The translations under genes were made by a program, and so were the position numbers. Shown piece after piece: positions 1 through 9,247 of a stretch of 64,000 nucleotides of DNA (the first letter of the stretch is position 1; each line of letters begins with the position of its first letter). The notes under the pieces were generated by a model that worked only from the letters and a program-made list of their open reading frames with translations, was not told where the DNA came from and did no database searches. This stretch comes from an uncultured Tateyamaria sp. (GTDB lineage Bacteria > Pseudomonadota > Alphaproteobacteria > Rhodobacterales > Rhodobacteraceae): contig NZ_CANNCF010000007.1 in the NCBI RefSeq assembly GCF_947503045.1, forward strand, positions 1 through 64,000, read 5' to 3'.

Positions 1-2
1 AA

Positions 3-59
3 ACCACGTTCGGCGTCAAGCTCACAAGCGTCGCCGATCACATCAACAGCTGGTCGTAG
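3..59 (+). CDS. 3' end of an unidentified gene entering from the left edge
   Basis: An open frame enters from the window edge and stops at TAG 57-59, giving an 18-residue tail ending in HINSWS. The other forward frames do not give a better end here. The fragment is too short to assign a family. The 117 bases that follow, up to the next start codon, hold no convincing gene. It could be chance. Confidence 0.25.
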   Translation, partial: TTFGVKLTSVADHINSWS

Positions 60-176
60 CCTCCGACCTCGCCATCATCCGCACGCGCTCAAGCCAGCAG
101 CGCGTGCGAAAACCAACTCCGAACATCAAGCCAACAAAAACAACACCAACCAATCCAAGAATCGAAAGGAAACACT

Positions 177-653
177 ATGAAAGAACTGGTAACACTGATC
201 AGCGCGACATCACTGGCTCTCCTAGCAAACGTTGCCGAAGCGGATACACCTGTCGAAATAATGGCAGAATTCTACGAAACCGCCGACGAGCGCCCGTTTG
301 ATCCCACCAAGTTCGCGCCGTTCTTTGCCGATACGTTCAAGGATCATGACCCCCAGCCGACGGGCGGACTGAAGAGCGGCGAAGACGTGGCAACTTTCTT
401 TTCTGGACTTGCTGCCGGATCAACAGATTCCAAGCACGTCATCGACTACATCGTTCCTGTTGGAGACGACAAGGCACTGGTTCGTTGGCAATTTGTCGGG
501 ACTCATGATGGAAACATGTTTGGATTTCCTGCAACCGGAAACGCCATCGATATCTCTGGTATGGAGCTTTGGGAATTCAAGGACGGGAAAATCTCGGGCC
601 TGTGGCACGTCGAAGAACTTGCCACCATGTTCCAGCAATTGAAGGCGCAATAA
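177..653 (+). CDS. Exported NTF2-like / SnoaL-like protein
   Basis: This 158-residue protein has a short charged N terminus and a hydrophobic stretch ending near AEA-D (residues about 1-23), which looks like a Sec signal peptide, so the product is probably periplasmic. The rest fits the NTF2/SnoaL cone fold: an N-terminal helix with EFYETADERP, then a central segment with FADTFKDHDPQP, and a C-terminal strand pattern with GMELWEFKDGKISGLWHVEE. Members of this fold bind small hydrophobic ligands or act as isomerases or cyclases; the substrate cannot be told from sequence. The ATG is preceded by AAAGGA at a good distance. It lies upstream of an AhpD-like gene and a thiolase in the same direction, suggesting a small catabolic or stress gene set, but the 215-base gap argues for a separate promoter. 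Confidence 0.75.
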   Translation: MKELVTLISATSLALLANVAEADTPVEIMAEFYETADERPFDPTKFAPFFADTFKDHDPQPTGGLKSGEDVATFFSGLAAGSTDSKHVIDYIVPVGDDKALVRWQFVGTHDGNMFGFPATGNAIDISGMELWEFKDGKISGLWHVEELATMFQQLKAQ

Positions 654-868
654 GCACTGTTTGCATGAGCGACCAAAGCTCGCGGTGAAGCCGGCCGGCT
701 CCCCTCAGGAAGCGCACCGTCTCCCGCAAACGACTTACTCGGCAGAAATTATACTCAATTCGCGGAATAATGAGTTTCAAGTTGCCGGTATTAGTTCTTG
801 CCGCAAGATCTCTATCTCTCTCTAGAACCCGCGCATTAAGCGCAATCACGCTAAAAAAGGAAAACACG

Positions 869-1420
869 ATGTCAAGAATTCCAACCCCCGCCACTATCGC
901 TGACGCCCCTGAAGGCAGCCAGGGCCTGCTGAAAGGCGTTGAAAAAATGCTCGGATCGGCTCCGAACGGATTCCGTCTAATCTCTAACAGCCCAGCTGCG
1001 CTTGAGGGGTATCTCGGCCTGAATGGTGCTTTGGGCAAAGGCTCGCTTTCTGCAGCAACGCGCGAACGGATCGCGTTGGCCATCGCGAACCACAATGGGT
1101 GTGACTACTGTAACAGCGCGCACACCTATCTCGGCAAGAACCTCGTCAAAATGGACGACGCAGAGCTTGCCGCAAACCGTGAAGGAAAGTCGACAGACCC
1201 GAAAGCCGATGCGGCTGTGCGGTTTGCGCTGAAGGTCGCCCAAAACCGTGGGCAGGTAGATGCCCAGGATATCGCCGCGGTCAAGCTTGCCGGCTATTCA
1301 GATGGCGAGCTGGTCGAAATCGTCAGCCACGTCGCGGTCAACGTATTGACCAACTACATGTTCGAGGTCTTCGACGTTGAAGTCGATTTCCCTCACGTGA
1401 AAGCTGCCCGCGCGGCTTAG
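869..1420 (+). CDS. Carboxymuconolactone decarboxylase / AhpD-like protein
   Basis: The 183-residue product carries the AhpD core with a CxxC redox pair and following His (C78, C81, H85 in CDYCNSAHTYLG), preceded by the RERIALAIA helix typical of the family. AhpD-type members are thiol hydroperoxide reductases or alkylhydroperoxidase-like enzymes; gamma-carboxymuconolactone decarboxylases proper lack the CxxC, so a redox role is more likely. The ATG at 869 is chosen because AAAAGG lies just upstream and the conserved part begins there; an upstream in-frame start at 770 would add 33 low-complexity residues. No signal peptide is visible, so it should be cytoplasmic. It is followed at 121 bases by a thiolase gene on the same strand. 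Confidence 0.85.
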   Translation: MSRIPTPATIADAPEGSQGLLKGVEKMLGSAPNGFRLISNSPAALEGYLGLNGALGKGSLSAATRERIALAIANHNGCDYCNSAHTYLGKNLVKMDDAELAANREGKSTDPKADAAVRFALKVAQNRGQVDAQDIAAVKLAGYSDGELVEIVSHVAVNVLTNYMFEVFDVEVDFPHVKAARAA

Positions 1421-1541
1421 GGTCAAACATCCAGCCTGCGGCATACCAAAGTGGCAGCGCGGCGATGGAATGGACTCATCGCGTTGCCACGACTGGCGTC
1501 GAACCAGTGCATGGCTTTGGGAATACCGAAAAGGAAATGAC

Positions 1542-2798
1542 ATGAAGCGCTATATCGTCCCGGGCGTTCGGACGCCCTTTGTAAAAGCTGGAGCTGAGTT
1601 CGTCTCTCTGAACTCGATTGAGCTCTCGATCCCGGTCATGCAAGCCATGGCCAACCGATCCCTCCCCGACTTCGTCGCCTGGGGTCAGGTAATCCCAAGC
1701 GCTAATGTCTCAAACATTGCACGCGAAGCTTGGCTTGAAGCGAAACTAGATCCGACTGTACCCGGGGTTTCCTCCGTTCTAGCCTGCTCAACCTCAATGA
1801 TGGCCGTTATCCAGGCCAGTGGCATGTTAGGTTTTGGTGGATCGCATCTGGCTCTTGTGGGCGGCGCGGAATCGATGAGCCACGTTCCGATTGCCCTTAA
1901 GCCCGAAGTGGCGCAGCAAGTTGCAGGCCTTGCCATGAAGGACCCGCAAGCAGCACTAGTTATGGTCAATGATCTGAATGCCGGGCATTTCAATCTCCCC
2001 ATCAAAGGCTGGGCCAATCGCTTGTCAGGGCGATCCATGGGGGAGCATACCGAAGATACAGCAAAATTCTTCGACATCGCTCGGGTCGATCAGGACAAAA
2101 TTGCTTTCGAAAGTCATCAAAACGCAATCGCTGCGCAGAACGCCGGTTTCTTTGATGATCTGATTATCCCGCTTGGTGACATCAGCCAAGACACGATCCC
2201 GCGCGCCGACAGCACTTTGGAAAAACTCAACAGCCTATCGCCGGTCTTTGATCGCTCTGAGTCAGGAACGCTGACAGCTGGGAATTCATCTCCGCTGACA
2301 GACGGTGCCGCCGCGATTTGGGTTGCAGACGAAACCGGCCTGGAGCGGTTGGGTATCGAGCAACAGAACGCGATTGAGATCGTGGACTGGCGCCTTGGGG
2401 CGATGGACTATCAAGAAGAAGGTATTCTCATGGCTCCGGCGCGCGCTATTCCACAACTTCTTAGCGCCCACGGTTTGACCCTTGATGACATTGCGGTCTG
2501 GGAAATTCATGAAGCCTTCGCGGCACAGGTGCTTGCAAACATACAAGGCATCACCGACTCGAGTTACCTGCGCGACAAGGCCGGCGTGACATCTGATTTA
2601 GGAGCCTTCCCAATTGACAGGTTGAACCAGACTGGCGGGTCTCTCGCAATCGGCCACCCGTTTGGCGCAACCGGTGCACGTGTACTCAGCCAAGCGGCTA
2701 AACAGTTGCTCGAACGAACATCAGGTTCTTACGCGGTCGTATCGGTCTGCGCCGATGGCGGCCAAGGCTCCGTCATGCTTTTGCGCAAGCCAGAGTAG
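1542..2798 (+). CDS. Thiolase (acetyl-CoA C-acyltransferase family)
   Basis: This 418-residue protein is a complete thiolase. The nucleophilic cysteine is C82 (VLACSTSMMA). The C-terminal catalytic motifs are H323 in HEAFA, H372 in GHP and C403 in CADGGQG, so all four catalytic positions are present. The AESMSH segment near residue 110 is also typical. It should cleave a 3-ketoacyl-CoA with CoA, or run the reverse condensation. The best fit is the FadI / acyltransferase branch, because the nucleophile motif reads CSTS rather than the CSSG of biosynthetic acetoacetyl-CoA thiolases. The ATG at 1542 follows AAGGAAATGAC. No partner hydratase/dehydrogenase (FadB/FadJ) is nearby, so it probably serves a short accessory pathway or complements chromosomal beta-oxidation. 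Confidence 0.9.
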   Translation: MKRYIVPGVRTPFVKAGAEFVSLNSIELSIPVMQAMANRSLPDFVAWGQVIPSANVSNIAREAWLEAKLDPTVPGVSSVLACSTSMMAVIQASGMLGFGGSHLALVGGAESMSHVPIALKPEVAQQVAGLAMKDPQAALVMVNDLNAGHFNLPIKGWANRLSGRSMGEHTEDTAKFFDIARVDQDKIAFESHQNAIAAQNAGFFDDLIIPLGDISQDTIPRADSTLEKLNSLSPVFDRSESGTLTAGNSSPLTDGAAAIWVADETGLERLGIEQQNAIEIVDWRLGAMDYQEEGILMAPARAIPQLLSAHGLTLDDIAVWEIHEAFAAQVLANIQGITDSSYLRDKAGVTSDLGAFPIDRLNQTGGSLAIGHPFGATGARVLSQAAKQLLERTSGSYAVVSVCADGGQGSVMLLRKPE

Positions 2799-2857
2799 AG
2801 TTTTCGTTTGTGCGTTTAAACCTATCGGAACGCACATCACATCAAGGAGAAGTCACT

Positions 2858-3052
2858 ATGAATGATACCAAACTAGAGCTGCAGCCAAGCGCAGCACGCA
2901 TCCAAGAGTTGGAGCGTACTGTTAGAGCACAAAGAGATCAGATCGCGCACCTCAAAGACGAGATCAAAGTCTTGGAAGAAGGACAGTGGGTAAGTGATGC
3001 CTGCGGGGATGATCTCTGGGACTCTGTCTTCGAGACACAAGGCCCTATTTGA
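2858..3052 (+). CDS. Small coiled-coil protein
   Basis: This 64-residue gene starts at an ATG preceded by a good AAGGAG site and follows the thiolase stop by 59 bases. Residues about 10-42 form a heptad-like, highly charged helix (AARIQELERTVRAQRDQIA), resembling a short SlyX-like coiled coil; the C-terminal part is acidic and aromatic (DDLWDSVFETQ). I do not recognise a named family with certainty. The strong ribosome site and clean heptads make it likely to be real. It could be a small dimerisation or adaptor protein. Confidence 0.55.
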   Translation: MNDTKLELQPSAARIQELERTVRAQRDQIAHLKDEIKVLEEGQWVSDACGDDLWDSVFETQGPI

Positions 3053-3519
3053 TCCTATCGTTTCGCGGAGGCACCAGCCGCAACTTAGTCGGCTTTCTAT
3101 TCGATTGCTTGTGCAGTTTTTTCAGAAAAGTTCGGTATTTTGGCCGACTTGTATATGCCAACGTCTTCGCACATTGGATCTAAGGTAGGCCGACCTTGCG
3201 GGGTGCCGCCTCCGACCCAAACTGATGTAGTAGGGTTTATTTCTTTCGTCAGGTAGAACGTCTTCTGAAGACACGGCTATCGAAGTAGATCTGCACGACC
3301 TCTTCAATAGATGCCCTTCAAGAAAGCTACAATTTTGGCAACTGACGCAACGGGTACCGGAACCCAAAGCTCATTGCACGAACGAGTTAGATCATACTGA
3401 TAGATATATATATATTTCCTACTAGCATAGATCTGTAATTGTTTGACTCAATCCTGAAATACCAACTCTCCGACCAAGCTTATTCTCAATTTAGAAATAG
3501 AGACATAAAGGAGAGTCCC
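3053..3519. other. Intergenic stretch with no convincing gene
   Basis: These 467 bases lie between the coiled-coil gene and the MsrB-type gene. Short open frames occur on both strands but none has a ribosome site plus recognisable protein. The right third is AT-rich, with an alternating TA run at about 3402-3415, and probably holds the promoter of the MsrB-type gene. The rest may be decayed sequence. Confidence 0.5.
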
Positions 3520-4059
3520 ATGACCAAGACGAATCCGATCCGTTTGAATCGCCGCGGCTTTTTGGCAGCAACTGGCAGTGCTGCTGTAGCATTGGCACCT
3601 GCTGCATCCGCCCGCGTCCCTGCTCGTGCCAGCACTTCAGACTTCTCATATGATATCAACTACACCGACGCAGAATGGCAGTCTCGGTTGACCGAGGACG
3701 AATTCGCAATTCTGCGCGAAGGATTCACCGAGAAGCCACGCACAAGCCCATTGTGGCAAGAAACGCGTACGGGCACATACCATTGCAAGGGCTGTGGTCT
3801 GTACACTTATGATGCTCGCTGGAAGGTTCCACTAGATAAAGGGTGGGTTTTCTTTGAACACTCTCAGCAGAACACGGTCCTGACAGATATTGATGGCCCT
3901 ACGCCAGAATACGGTCAATCGGCCGATGCGACACTTGCTGTGGCAGAGGTCCATTGCAGCCGCTGCGGATCCCATCTTGGCCATTGGCTGATCGTTGAGA
4001 AACAAATGGTTCACTGCATCAACGGTACCGCGCTGAATTTCCACCCAGAGATAAGCTGA
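3520..4059 (+). CDS. msrB: Tat-exported MsrB-type methionine-R-sulfoxide reductase
   Basis: The 179-residue product starts with a twin-arginine signal (RLNRRGFLAATG, residues 8-19) followed by a hydrophobic stretch and an Ala-rich cleavage region near residue 31. The mature part is an MsrB domain. The two structural zinc pairs are C89/C92 (CKGC) and C146/C149 (CSRC), and the catalytic cysteine is C166 in HCINGTALNF, matching the family's CINxxxLxF motif. It should reduce methionine-R-sulfoxide in periplasmic proteins. The usual GWPSF segment reads GWVFF. No resolving cysteine or thioredoxin partner is obvious nearby. The ATG at 3520 follows AAGGAGAG; an upstream in-frame start would bury the Tat signal. 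Export by Tat fits a protein that folds around zinc before transport. Confidence 0.88.
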   Translation: MTKTNPIRLNRRGFLAATGSAAVALAPAASARVPARASTSDFSYDINYTDAEWQSRLTEDEFAILREGFTEKPRTSPLWQETRTGTYHCKGCGLYTYDARWKVPLDKGWVFFEHSQQNTVLTDIDGPTPEYGQSADATLAVAEVHCSRCGSHLGHWLIVEKQMVHCINGTALNFHPEIS

Positions 4060-4237
4060 TAATGCATTTTTTTATCTCATCTGAAGACCTTTTCTAGCGA
4101 CTTCAGACTGAACTTAACGACTGTAACATCGGCCTCGATGTTCGGCGGTCTTGATCGCTCGAACGGGCCGGTCCGCTCTTAGACGCTGGGGTCTGCATAC
4201 CCTATCTCAACGGGAAAATTCAAAAGGAGTATTTGCT

Positions 4238-5296
4238 GTGACAAAACCATTGGTCAAGACCGTGCTGATTTCCATGGCCCTTGGATTGGCAGGTGCAGCA
4301 TCAGCTCAGGAGACACCTGCTGCAGTCTATGTGCGCACCGAGAATGTGTCTGCGACCGATGAAGCCGTCACCCGCCGGTTCTTCGGCCAGATTGCGGCAA
4401 AGGAGACGGTAGACATTTCCTTCAAGGTGGGCGGCTACCTGACCTTCATAGACGCGACAGAAGGCACGCGGGTCGAGGCAGGAACGTTGCTGGCAGGGTT
4501 GGACCTCAAACCGTTCCAACGGGCGGTAGAACGCGCAGAGCTGTCTTTGGCACAGGCGGAACGTGACGTGGATCGTGCCAGGGCGCTGGTGACCCGCAAT
4601 GTAGGAACGCAGCTTGATGCAGATAACACAGTGACAGCACGCGACCTCGCAGAAGTAGAGCTGCGCGAGGCGCGTGCTGCTCTGGCGGACGCGCAGATAC
4701 ATGCGCCCTACGATGCTTTGGTGGCTGATCGCATCGGCGCCAATTTCACCACCATCACACCGGGTCAGGCAATCCTGCGGTTGCATAACATGTCAGAGAT
4801 CCGCGTCGAATTTGATCTTCCCGAACGCTTGCTCACTCAAATCGGGGGACTTGACGACGTAACATTTAAGGGCCAATTGGGCGGCAGTGACACTCCCATT
4901 CCACTAGAATTTCGCGAACTCCGCGCCGAAACCGACACGGTTGGCCAAAGCTACCGAATTTCTCTTGCAGCGGCAGAGACCAGAGGCTCATTCTTGCTCC
5001 CCGGGCGGACCACTGTTGTCGAGGCCAGCATTTCAGGCAGGAGCGATGGGATCACAGTTCCTGCAACTGCGATTGCAACGCTGCCGGATGGCTCAACTGC
5101 GGTTGTCACTATTGAACCGAACAGCGACGGGCTGCGCGCGCGTTTTGTTCCCGTCGAGGTCCAATCCTCCAACGGGGTTGAATTCATCATCAACGGCATC
5201 TCATCCGATACGGAAATCGTTTCTGTCGGCGCACATCTCTTGTCCGATGGTCAAGCCGTGAAACGGTTTATCAGCCTGACTGTTGAAGGGTCCTGA
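4238..5296 (+). CDS. RND efflux pump periplasmic adaptor (HlyD/AcrA family)
   Basis: This 352-residue protein begins at GTG 4238, placed by the strong AAAGGAGT just upstream and by the signal peptide that follows directly (residues 1-23, ending ASAQE). It shows the membrane-fusion-protein order. The first barrel and lipoyl half (FFGQIAAKETVDISFKVGG) comes first, then a coiled-coil hairpin with ERAELSLAQAERDVDRAR, then the second lipoyl half (ADAQIHAPYDALVADR), and last the beta-barrel and membrane-proximal domains (ITVPATAI). It links the inner-membrane RND pump encoded 3 bases downstream to an outer-membrane channel, which is not encoded here. The two genes form one operon. The substrate cannot be deduced; organic solvents, aromatic acids or biocides are plausible in this detoxification setting. 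Confidence 0.92.
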   Translation: MTKPLVKTVLISMALGLAGAASAQETPAAVYVRTENVSATDEAVTRRFFGQIAAKETVDISFKVGGYLTFIDATEGTRVEAGTLLAGLDLKPFQRAVERAELSLAQAERDVDRARALVTRNVGTQLDADNTVTARDLAEVELREARAALADAQIHAPYDALVADRIGANFTTITPGQAILRLHNMSEIRVEFDLPERLLTQIGGLDDVTFKGQLGGSDTPIPLEFRELRAETDTVGQSYRISLAAAETRGSFLLPGRTTVVEASISGRSDGITVPATAIATLPDGSTAVVTIEPNSDGLRARFVPVEVQSSNGVEFIINGISSDTEIVSVGAHLLSDGQAVKRFISLTVEGS

Positions 5297-5299
5297 GCC

Positions 5300-8200
5300 A
5301 TGAAATTTGCCCGCTTCGCCATCGAAAGACCGCTCTATACTTGGTTGCTGATCCTGTTCTGCCTTGTCGGCGGCAGTATTGGGTATTTGAGCGTCGGCAA
5401 GCTTGAGGACCCGGTCTTCACACTAAAATCCGCCTTGGTGATAACTCCTTATCCCGGTGCCACGGCGGCCGAGGTAGCGATCGAGGTCTCTGAGGTGCTG
5501 GAGGCTGAGATCCAGCAAATGAGCGAAGTGGATTTCATAACCTCAAGTAACACTCCCGGGTTGTCGGTGATCGAGGTCAATATCCAAGACACCTACGACG
5601 GCACGGAACTGCCTCAGGTTTGGGATGACATGCGTGACCGGATCGTAGATGCGCAAGGCGCGCTGCCTGCCGGTGCTTTGCCACCGACGGTGAATGACAG
5701 TTTCGGGGACGTGTTTGGACTACTCTATGCTATCAGCGCACCTGGCTATGACGATGACACGATTTGGGACATTTCGACCTTCCTGCGGCGCGAACTGTTG
5801 ACCGTTGAGGGTGTAGCCAATGCCGAGGTGCTTGGCCTGCCCGAAGAGGCAATTTTCGTCGAACCGTCCAGCGAAACCATGTCATCCATCGGTGTCCCGC
5901 CGGACGTCGTGATTGGCGCTGTGTCATCCGTGGACCAGGTGGTGCCCACAGGAACCGCTAGCAACAGCCGACAAGATGTGCGCGTCGCAGCGCCGGAACC
6001 CGATAACAGCGTCAGCGAGATCAGCGCGCTTACCTTCGGATTTCAGGGCGAAGTGTTAAACCTAACGGATGTAGCAGAGGTCACACGGGGCCGAGTCGAC
6101 GCCCCAAGCCAGATCATCCGCCATAACGGGGCCGAAGCCTTCACCATCGGGGTTGCCGGTCTGACATCCCAAAACATCGTCACGGTTGGCGCTCGGGTCG
6201 AAAATCGGCTGGCACAGATCACCCCGCTTTTACCGGTCGGTGTCACGATAGACCCGATCTATGAGCAGCACCTCGTTGTAGACAAAGCAAACCAGGATTT
6301 TCTGATCAACCTTGCGCTGTCTGTTGGCGTGGTGATCGGCGTCTTGGCGCTGTTCATGGGCTGGCGCGCGGCCGTGGTCGTCGGCGGCTCGCTGCTGTTG
6401 ACCGTAAGCTTTACTTTCTTCTTCATGAATATATTCGACATCAAGGTCGAGCGGATCAGCCTCGGTGCGTTGATCATCGCGATGGGGATGCTGGTCGATA
6501 ACGCCATCGTGGTAGCTGAGGGGATGCAGGTGCAGATGCGTCGCGGGCGCAAGGCCGTAGACGCGGCTGATGACGTGGCCCGGCGCACGCAGATTCCACT
6601 GCTGGGGGCCACAGTGATCGGGGTAATGGCCTTTGCCGGGATCGGGCTCAGCCCCGACAGTTCGGGAGAGTTCCTATTTACACTTTTCGCGGTAATCAGC
6701 ATCTCTCTGATGCTGTCCTGGCTGCTGGCTGTCACCGTGACGCCGTTGCTGGCCAGCTACCTTTTTCGCACCCATCCGCAAACTGGAGCCGATGAAAACG
6801 ACCCCTACGACACCCGGTTCTTTCGGGCTTACGGCACCGTGGTGCGTGGCGTGCTGCGGGTACGCTGGCTTGTCATCATCGCATTGGTCGGGGCGACGGC
6901 GGCGGGCGTTGCCTCAATGGGATTGGTCAAACAGCAATTCTTTCCGCCTGCCACGACGCCGCTGGTCTATCTGAATTACAAGGCAGCGCAGGGCACCTCT
7001 ATTGCGGCCACAAGCAAGGATTTGGCCACGGTTGAAACCTGGCTGCTGGATCATCCGGCGGTCGAGGCGGTCACAACCACGGTTGGCCGTAGCATGACCC
7101 GGTATCTGCTCACCTACACGCCCGAGGACCCGAACCCGTCTTACGGGCAGTTGATCATCCGGGTGGCTGACCACACGCAAATCCCTGAGCTTCGTCGTGC
7201 ATTGACCGAGTTCACCGCACGCCAGCTTCCCTGGGCAGAAACGCGTGTACAACAGATTATCTATGGCCCGCCAACGGGTGCGGATGTGGAACTGCGCCTA
7301 TCTGGCCCGGACCCTGTCGTTTTGCGGCGCTTAGCGGCACAGGCGCAAACCATCTTTGAGACTGAAACCAAACTACTGGTGACCGAACGGACCGACTGGC
7401 GCGAGCTGGAGTTGACCACCCAGCCCATCTTTGCCAGCGGGCGCGCGCAGGCCTTGGGTATATCGCGCGCGAATGTGTCCCAGTCGATCTCAATGGCCAC
7501 GGATGGGGTGCCATTGGGGACTTTCCGGGAAAACGATCGTCAGATCCCGATCATCCTGCGGACCCCGAAATCGGAACAGGCGCAGGACAATTCATTGCTG
7601 GATCAGCTGGTCTACGCCCCCAGCACAAGCAGCTACACCCAGATAGGACAGGTCATCGACGGGTTTGAGGTGGTGCCGCGCAACACCCTGATCCAGCGAC
7701 GTGACCGGTCGCCGACCATCAGCGTGCAAGGCTTTGCAAAACCTGATGTACTGCCGCCTCAGGCCTTTGCCGAAGTGCGCGCTGCAATCGAAGCTTTGCT
7801 GCTGCCGGCAGGCTACAAGATGGAATGGGGCGGCGAGTTCGAAAGCGCCAGCACCGCTCAAGCCAGCCTGGGGCGGCAAATGCCTCTGGCCTTTGGCACA
7901 ATGCTGCTGATTACCATCTTGCTATTCGGCAAGCTGCGCCAGACGGCGGTGATCTGGACGGTCGTACCCATGGCAGTAACCGGTGTGGGCTTTGGGCTGC
8001 TCTTTGCGGATCTGCCTTTCAGCTTTACCGCGCTTTTGGGCCTGCTGAGCCTGTCGGGCATGTTGATCAAGAACGCCATCGTTCTGGTCGAAGAGATCGA
8101 CGCGCAGGTCAGCGAGGAAGGCTTGCCGCAATCGCAGGCCATCGTGACAGCCTCTGTCAGCCGTTTGCGACCTGTCATTTTGGCAGCGGCTACCACGATT

Positions 8201-8452
8201 CTGGGCATGGTGCCTCTTCTCATGGACCCGTTCTTTGCGTCTATGGCAGTGACCATCATGGGCGGTTTGGGATTTGCTTCAGTGCTGACGTTGATCGGAA
8301 TTCCCGCTCTCTACCATACTTATATGCGTAAGGAACGAAGATCAGAAAGGCGGAGCGGCGCGCGCATCTCACAAGCCATGCCCCGCAAGGGCAAGGCACC
8401 TATGTCCAATGACGCAATCCTCCCGAAAAGGCTTCAAGTTGCAGCGGAGTAG
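5300..8452 (+). CDS. RND efflux permease (AcrB/MexF-type HAE family)
   Basis: This is a full-length RND pump subunit of 1050 residues. It starts with the typical cytoplasmic helix and first membrane segment (FARFAIERPLYTWLLILFC). Two large periplasmic loops and two blocks of membrane helices follow. The proton-relay helix TM4 is recognisable as GMLVDNAIVVAEG; it has Asp-Asn where AcrB has Asp-Asp, a variation common in this subgroup. The second half has the matching SGMLIKNAIVLVEEID helix. It exports hydrophobic compounds using the proton gradient together with the adaptor encoded just upstream (stop and start 3 bases apart). No TolC gene lies in the window, so a chromosomal outer-membrane channel must be used. 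Confidence 0.95.
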   Translation: MKFARFAIERPLYTWLLILFCLVGGSIGYLSVGKLEDPVFTLKSALVITPYPGATAAEVAIEVSEVLEAEIQQMSEVDFITSSNTPGLSVIEVNIQDTYDGTELPQVWDDMRDRIVDAQGALPAGALPPTVNDSFGDVFGLLYAISAPGYDDDTIWDISTFLRRELLTVEGVANAEVLGLPEEAIFVEPSSETMSSIGVPPDVVIGAVSSVDQVVPTGTASNSRQDVRVAAPEPDNSVSEISALTFGFQGEVLNLTDVAEVTRGRVDAPSQIIRHNGAEAFTIGVAGLTSQNIVTVGARVENRLAQITPLLPVGVTIDPIYEQHLVVDKANQDFLINLALSVGVVIGVLALFMGWRAAVVVGGSLLLTVSFTFFFMNIFDIKVERISLGALIIAMGMLVDNAIVVAEGMQVQMRRGRKAVDAADDVARRTQIPLLGATVIGVMAFAGIGLSPDSSGEFLFTLFAVISISLMLSWLLAVTVTPLLASYLFRTHPQTGADENDPYDTRFFRAYGTVVRGVLRVRWLVIIALVGATAAGVASMGLVKQQFFPPATTPLVYLNYKAAQGTSIAATSKDLATVETWLLDHPAVEAVTTTVGRSMTRYLLTYTPEDPNPSYGQLIIRVADHTQIPELRRALTEFTARQLPWAETRVQQIIYGPPTGADVELRLSGPDPVVLRRLAAQAQTIFETETKLLVTERTDWRELELTTQPIFASGRAQALGISRANVSQSISMATDGVPLGTFRENDRQIPIILRTPKSEQAQDNSLLDQLVYAPSTSSYTQIGQVIDGFEVVPRNTLIQRRDRSPTISVQGFAKPDVLPPQAFAEVRAAIEALLLPAGYKMEWGGEFESASTAQASLGRQMPLAFGTMLLITILLFGKLRQTAVIWTVVPMAVTGVGFGLLFADLPFSFTALLGLLSLSGMLIKNAIVLVEEIDAQVSEEGLPQSQAIVTASVSRLRPVILAAATTILGMVPLLMDPFFASMAVTIMGGLGFASVLTLIGIPALYHTYMRKERRSERRSGARISQAMPRKGKAPMSNDAILPKRLQVAAE

Positions 8453-8690
8453 GAAATAAGGGCAAGGTTCATTGCACGTAGCTGAACGAATACTAGTAAC
8501 AATCTGCGCGAGAGCGGATTGCCAATGGCGAAACGTGCCTTCCATTCTGGGTAACCATCAATTGTACCTCTTGGATGCACTTTGAGTCTAAACCGAGGCG
8601 TTTCTGAGGTCATTGACCTTAGTACTAGACACTCGGTTGGCGCTCTCGTCTAATATCAACAAAAAGCAGTTTAGGTTTGGGAGTGTCAGA

Positions 8691-9098
8691 ATGAATGGCG
8701 AGACAAATATCGGCACTTTGATTGCGTCGATGTCTGCAACTCTCGTTGAAGGATTGTACGTATTTGCGACCGTTCCACACGATCAACAATCGTTAGACAT
8801 TGTCCCGCGCATGGCCTTCAGAGAGGCAGAAGGAATGACATATATCCTTTTAAAACCTGAGGCAGACTCACTCGACCTAGAATACGATTTCCCTTGCCGA
8901 ATGATTACTTTGAACATTCATTCTTCGCTTGAAGCGGTGGGTTTCATGGCCCGCATTGCAACTGAGCTTGCCAAGCATGATATGGGCGTTAACCCTGTTT
9001 CTGGCTACTTCCATGACCATTTGTTTGTCCCCGATGGCCGCCAGGGTGACGCAATAAAGGTTCTAGATGAGTTGTCGAAAGTCTCATCCTCTGACTAG
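8691..9098 (+). CDS. ACT-domain protein (DUF2241-like)
   Basis: The 135-residue product reads as a two-part ACT fold protein. The first part contains EGLYVFATVPHDQ, the second SSLEAVGFMARIATELAKHDMGVNPVSGYFHDHLFVP, which is the classic beta-alpha-beta ACT ligand-binding signature. Proteins of this type usually bind amino acids and act as sensors; the small stand-alone versions have no known reaction. The ATG at 8691 is used; an in-frame start at 8613 would add an unconserved extension. It is a single gene, convergent with the flavin reductase fusion to its right. A related ACT-like protein is encoded at 29149-29613. Confidence 0.7.
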   Translation: MNGETNIGTLIASMSATLVEGLYVFATVPHDQQSLDIVPRMAFREAEGMTYILLKPEADSLDLEYDFPCRMITLNIHSSLEAVGFMARIATELAKHDMGVNPVSGYFHDHLFVPDGRQGDAIKVLDELSKVSSSD

Positions 9099-9247
9099 AC
9101 GGCAGGTTTGTCCGGCACAACGGGGCTAGGAGGATCAATTCCTGTTGCTGTTGTTGCGAATTGCAAAAGAGGAGGATCCAGAATTACAACGCAGGTCATT
9201 GCATCATCCTACAGATGTAGAAGCCACCAAGATCCTCAACCAACTCA

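Noticed and set aside
3122-3367. Leftward 81-codon frame in the gap before the MsrB-type gene
   Set aside because: No ribosome site, Arg/Ser-rich composition typical of chance frames.
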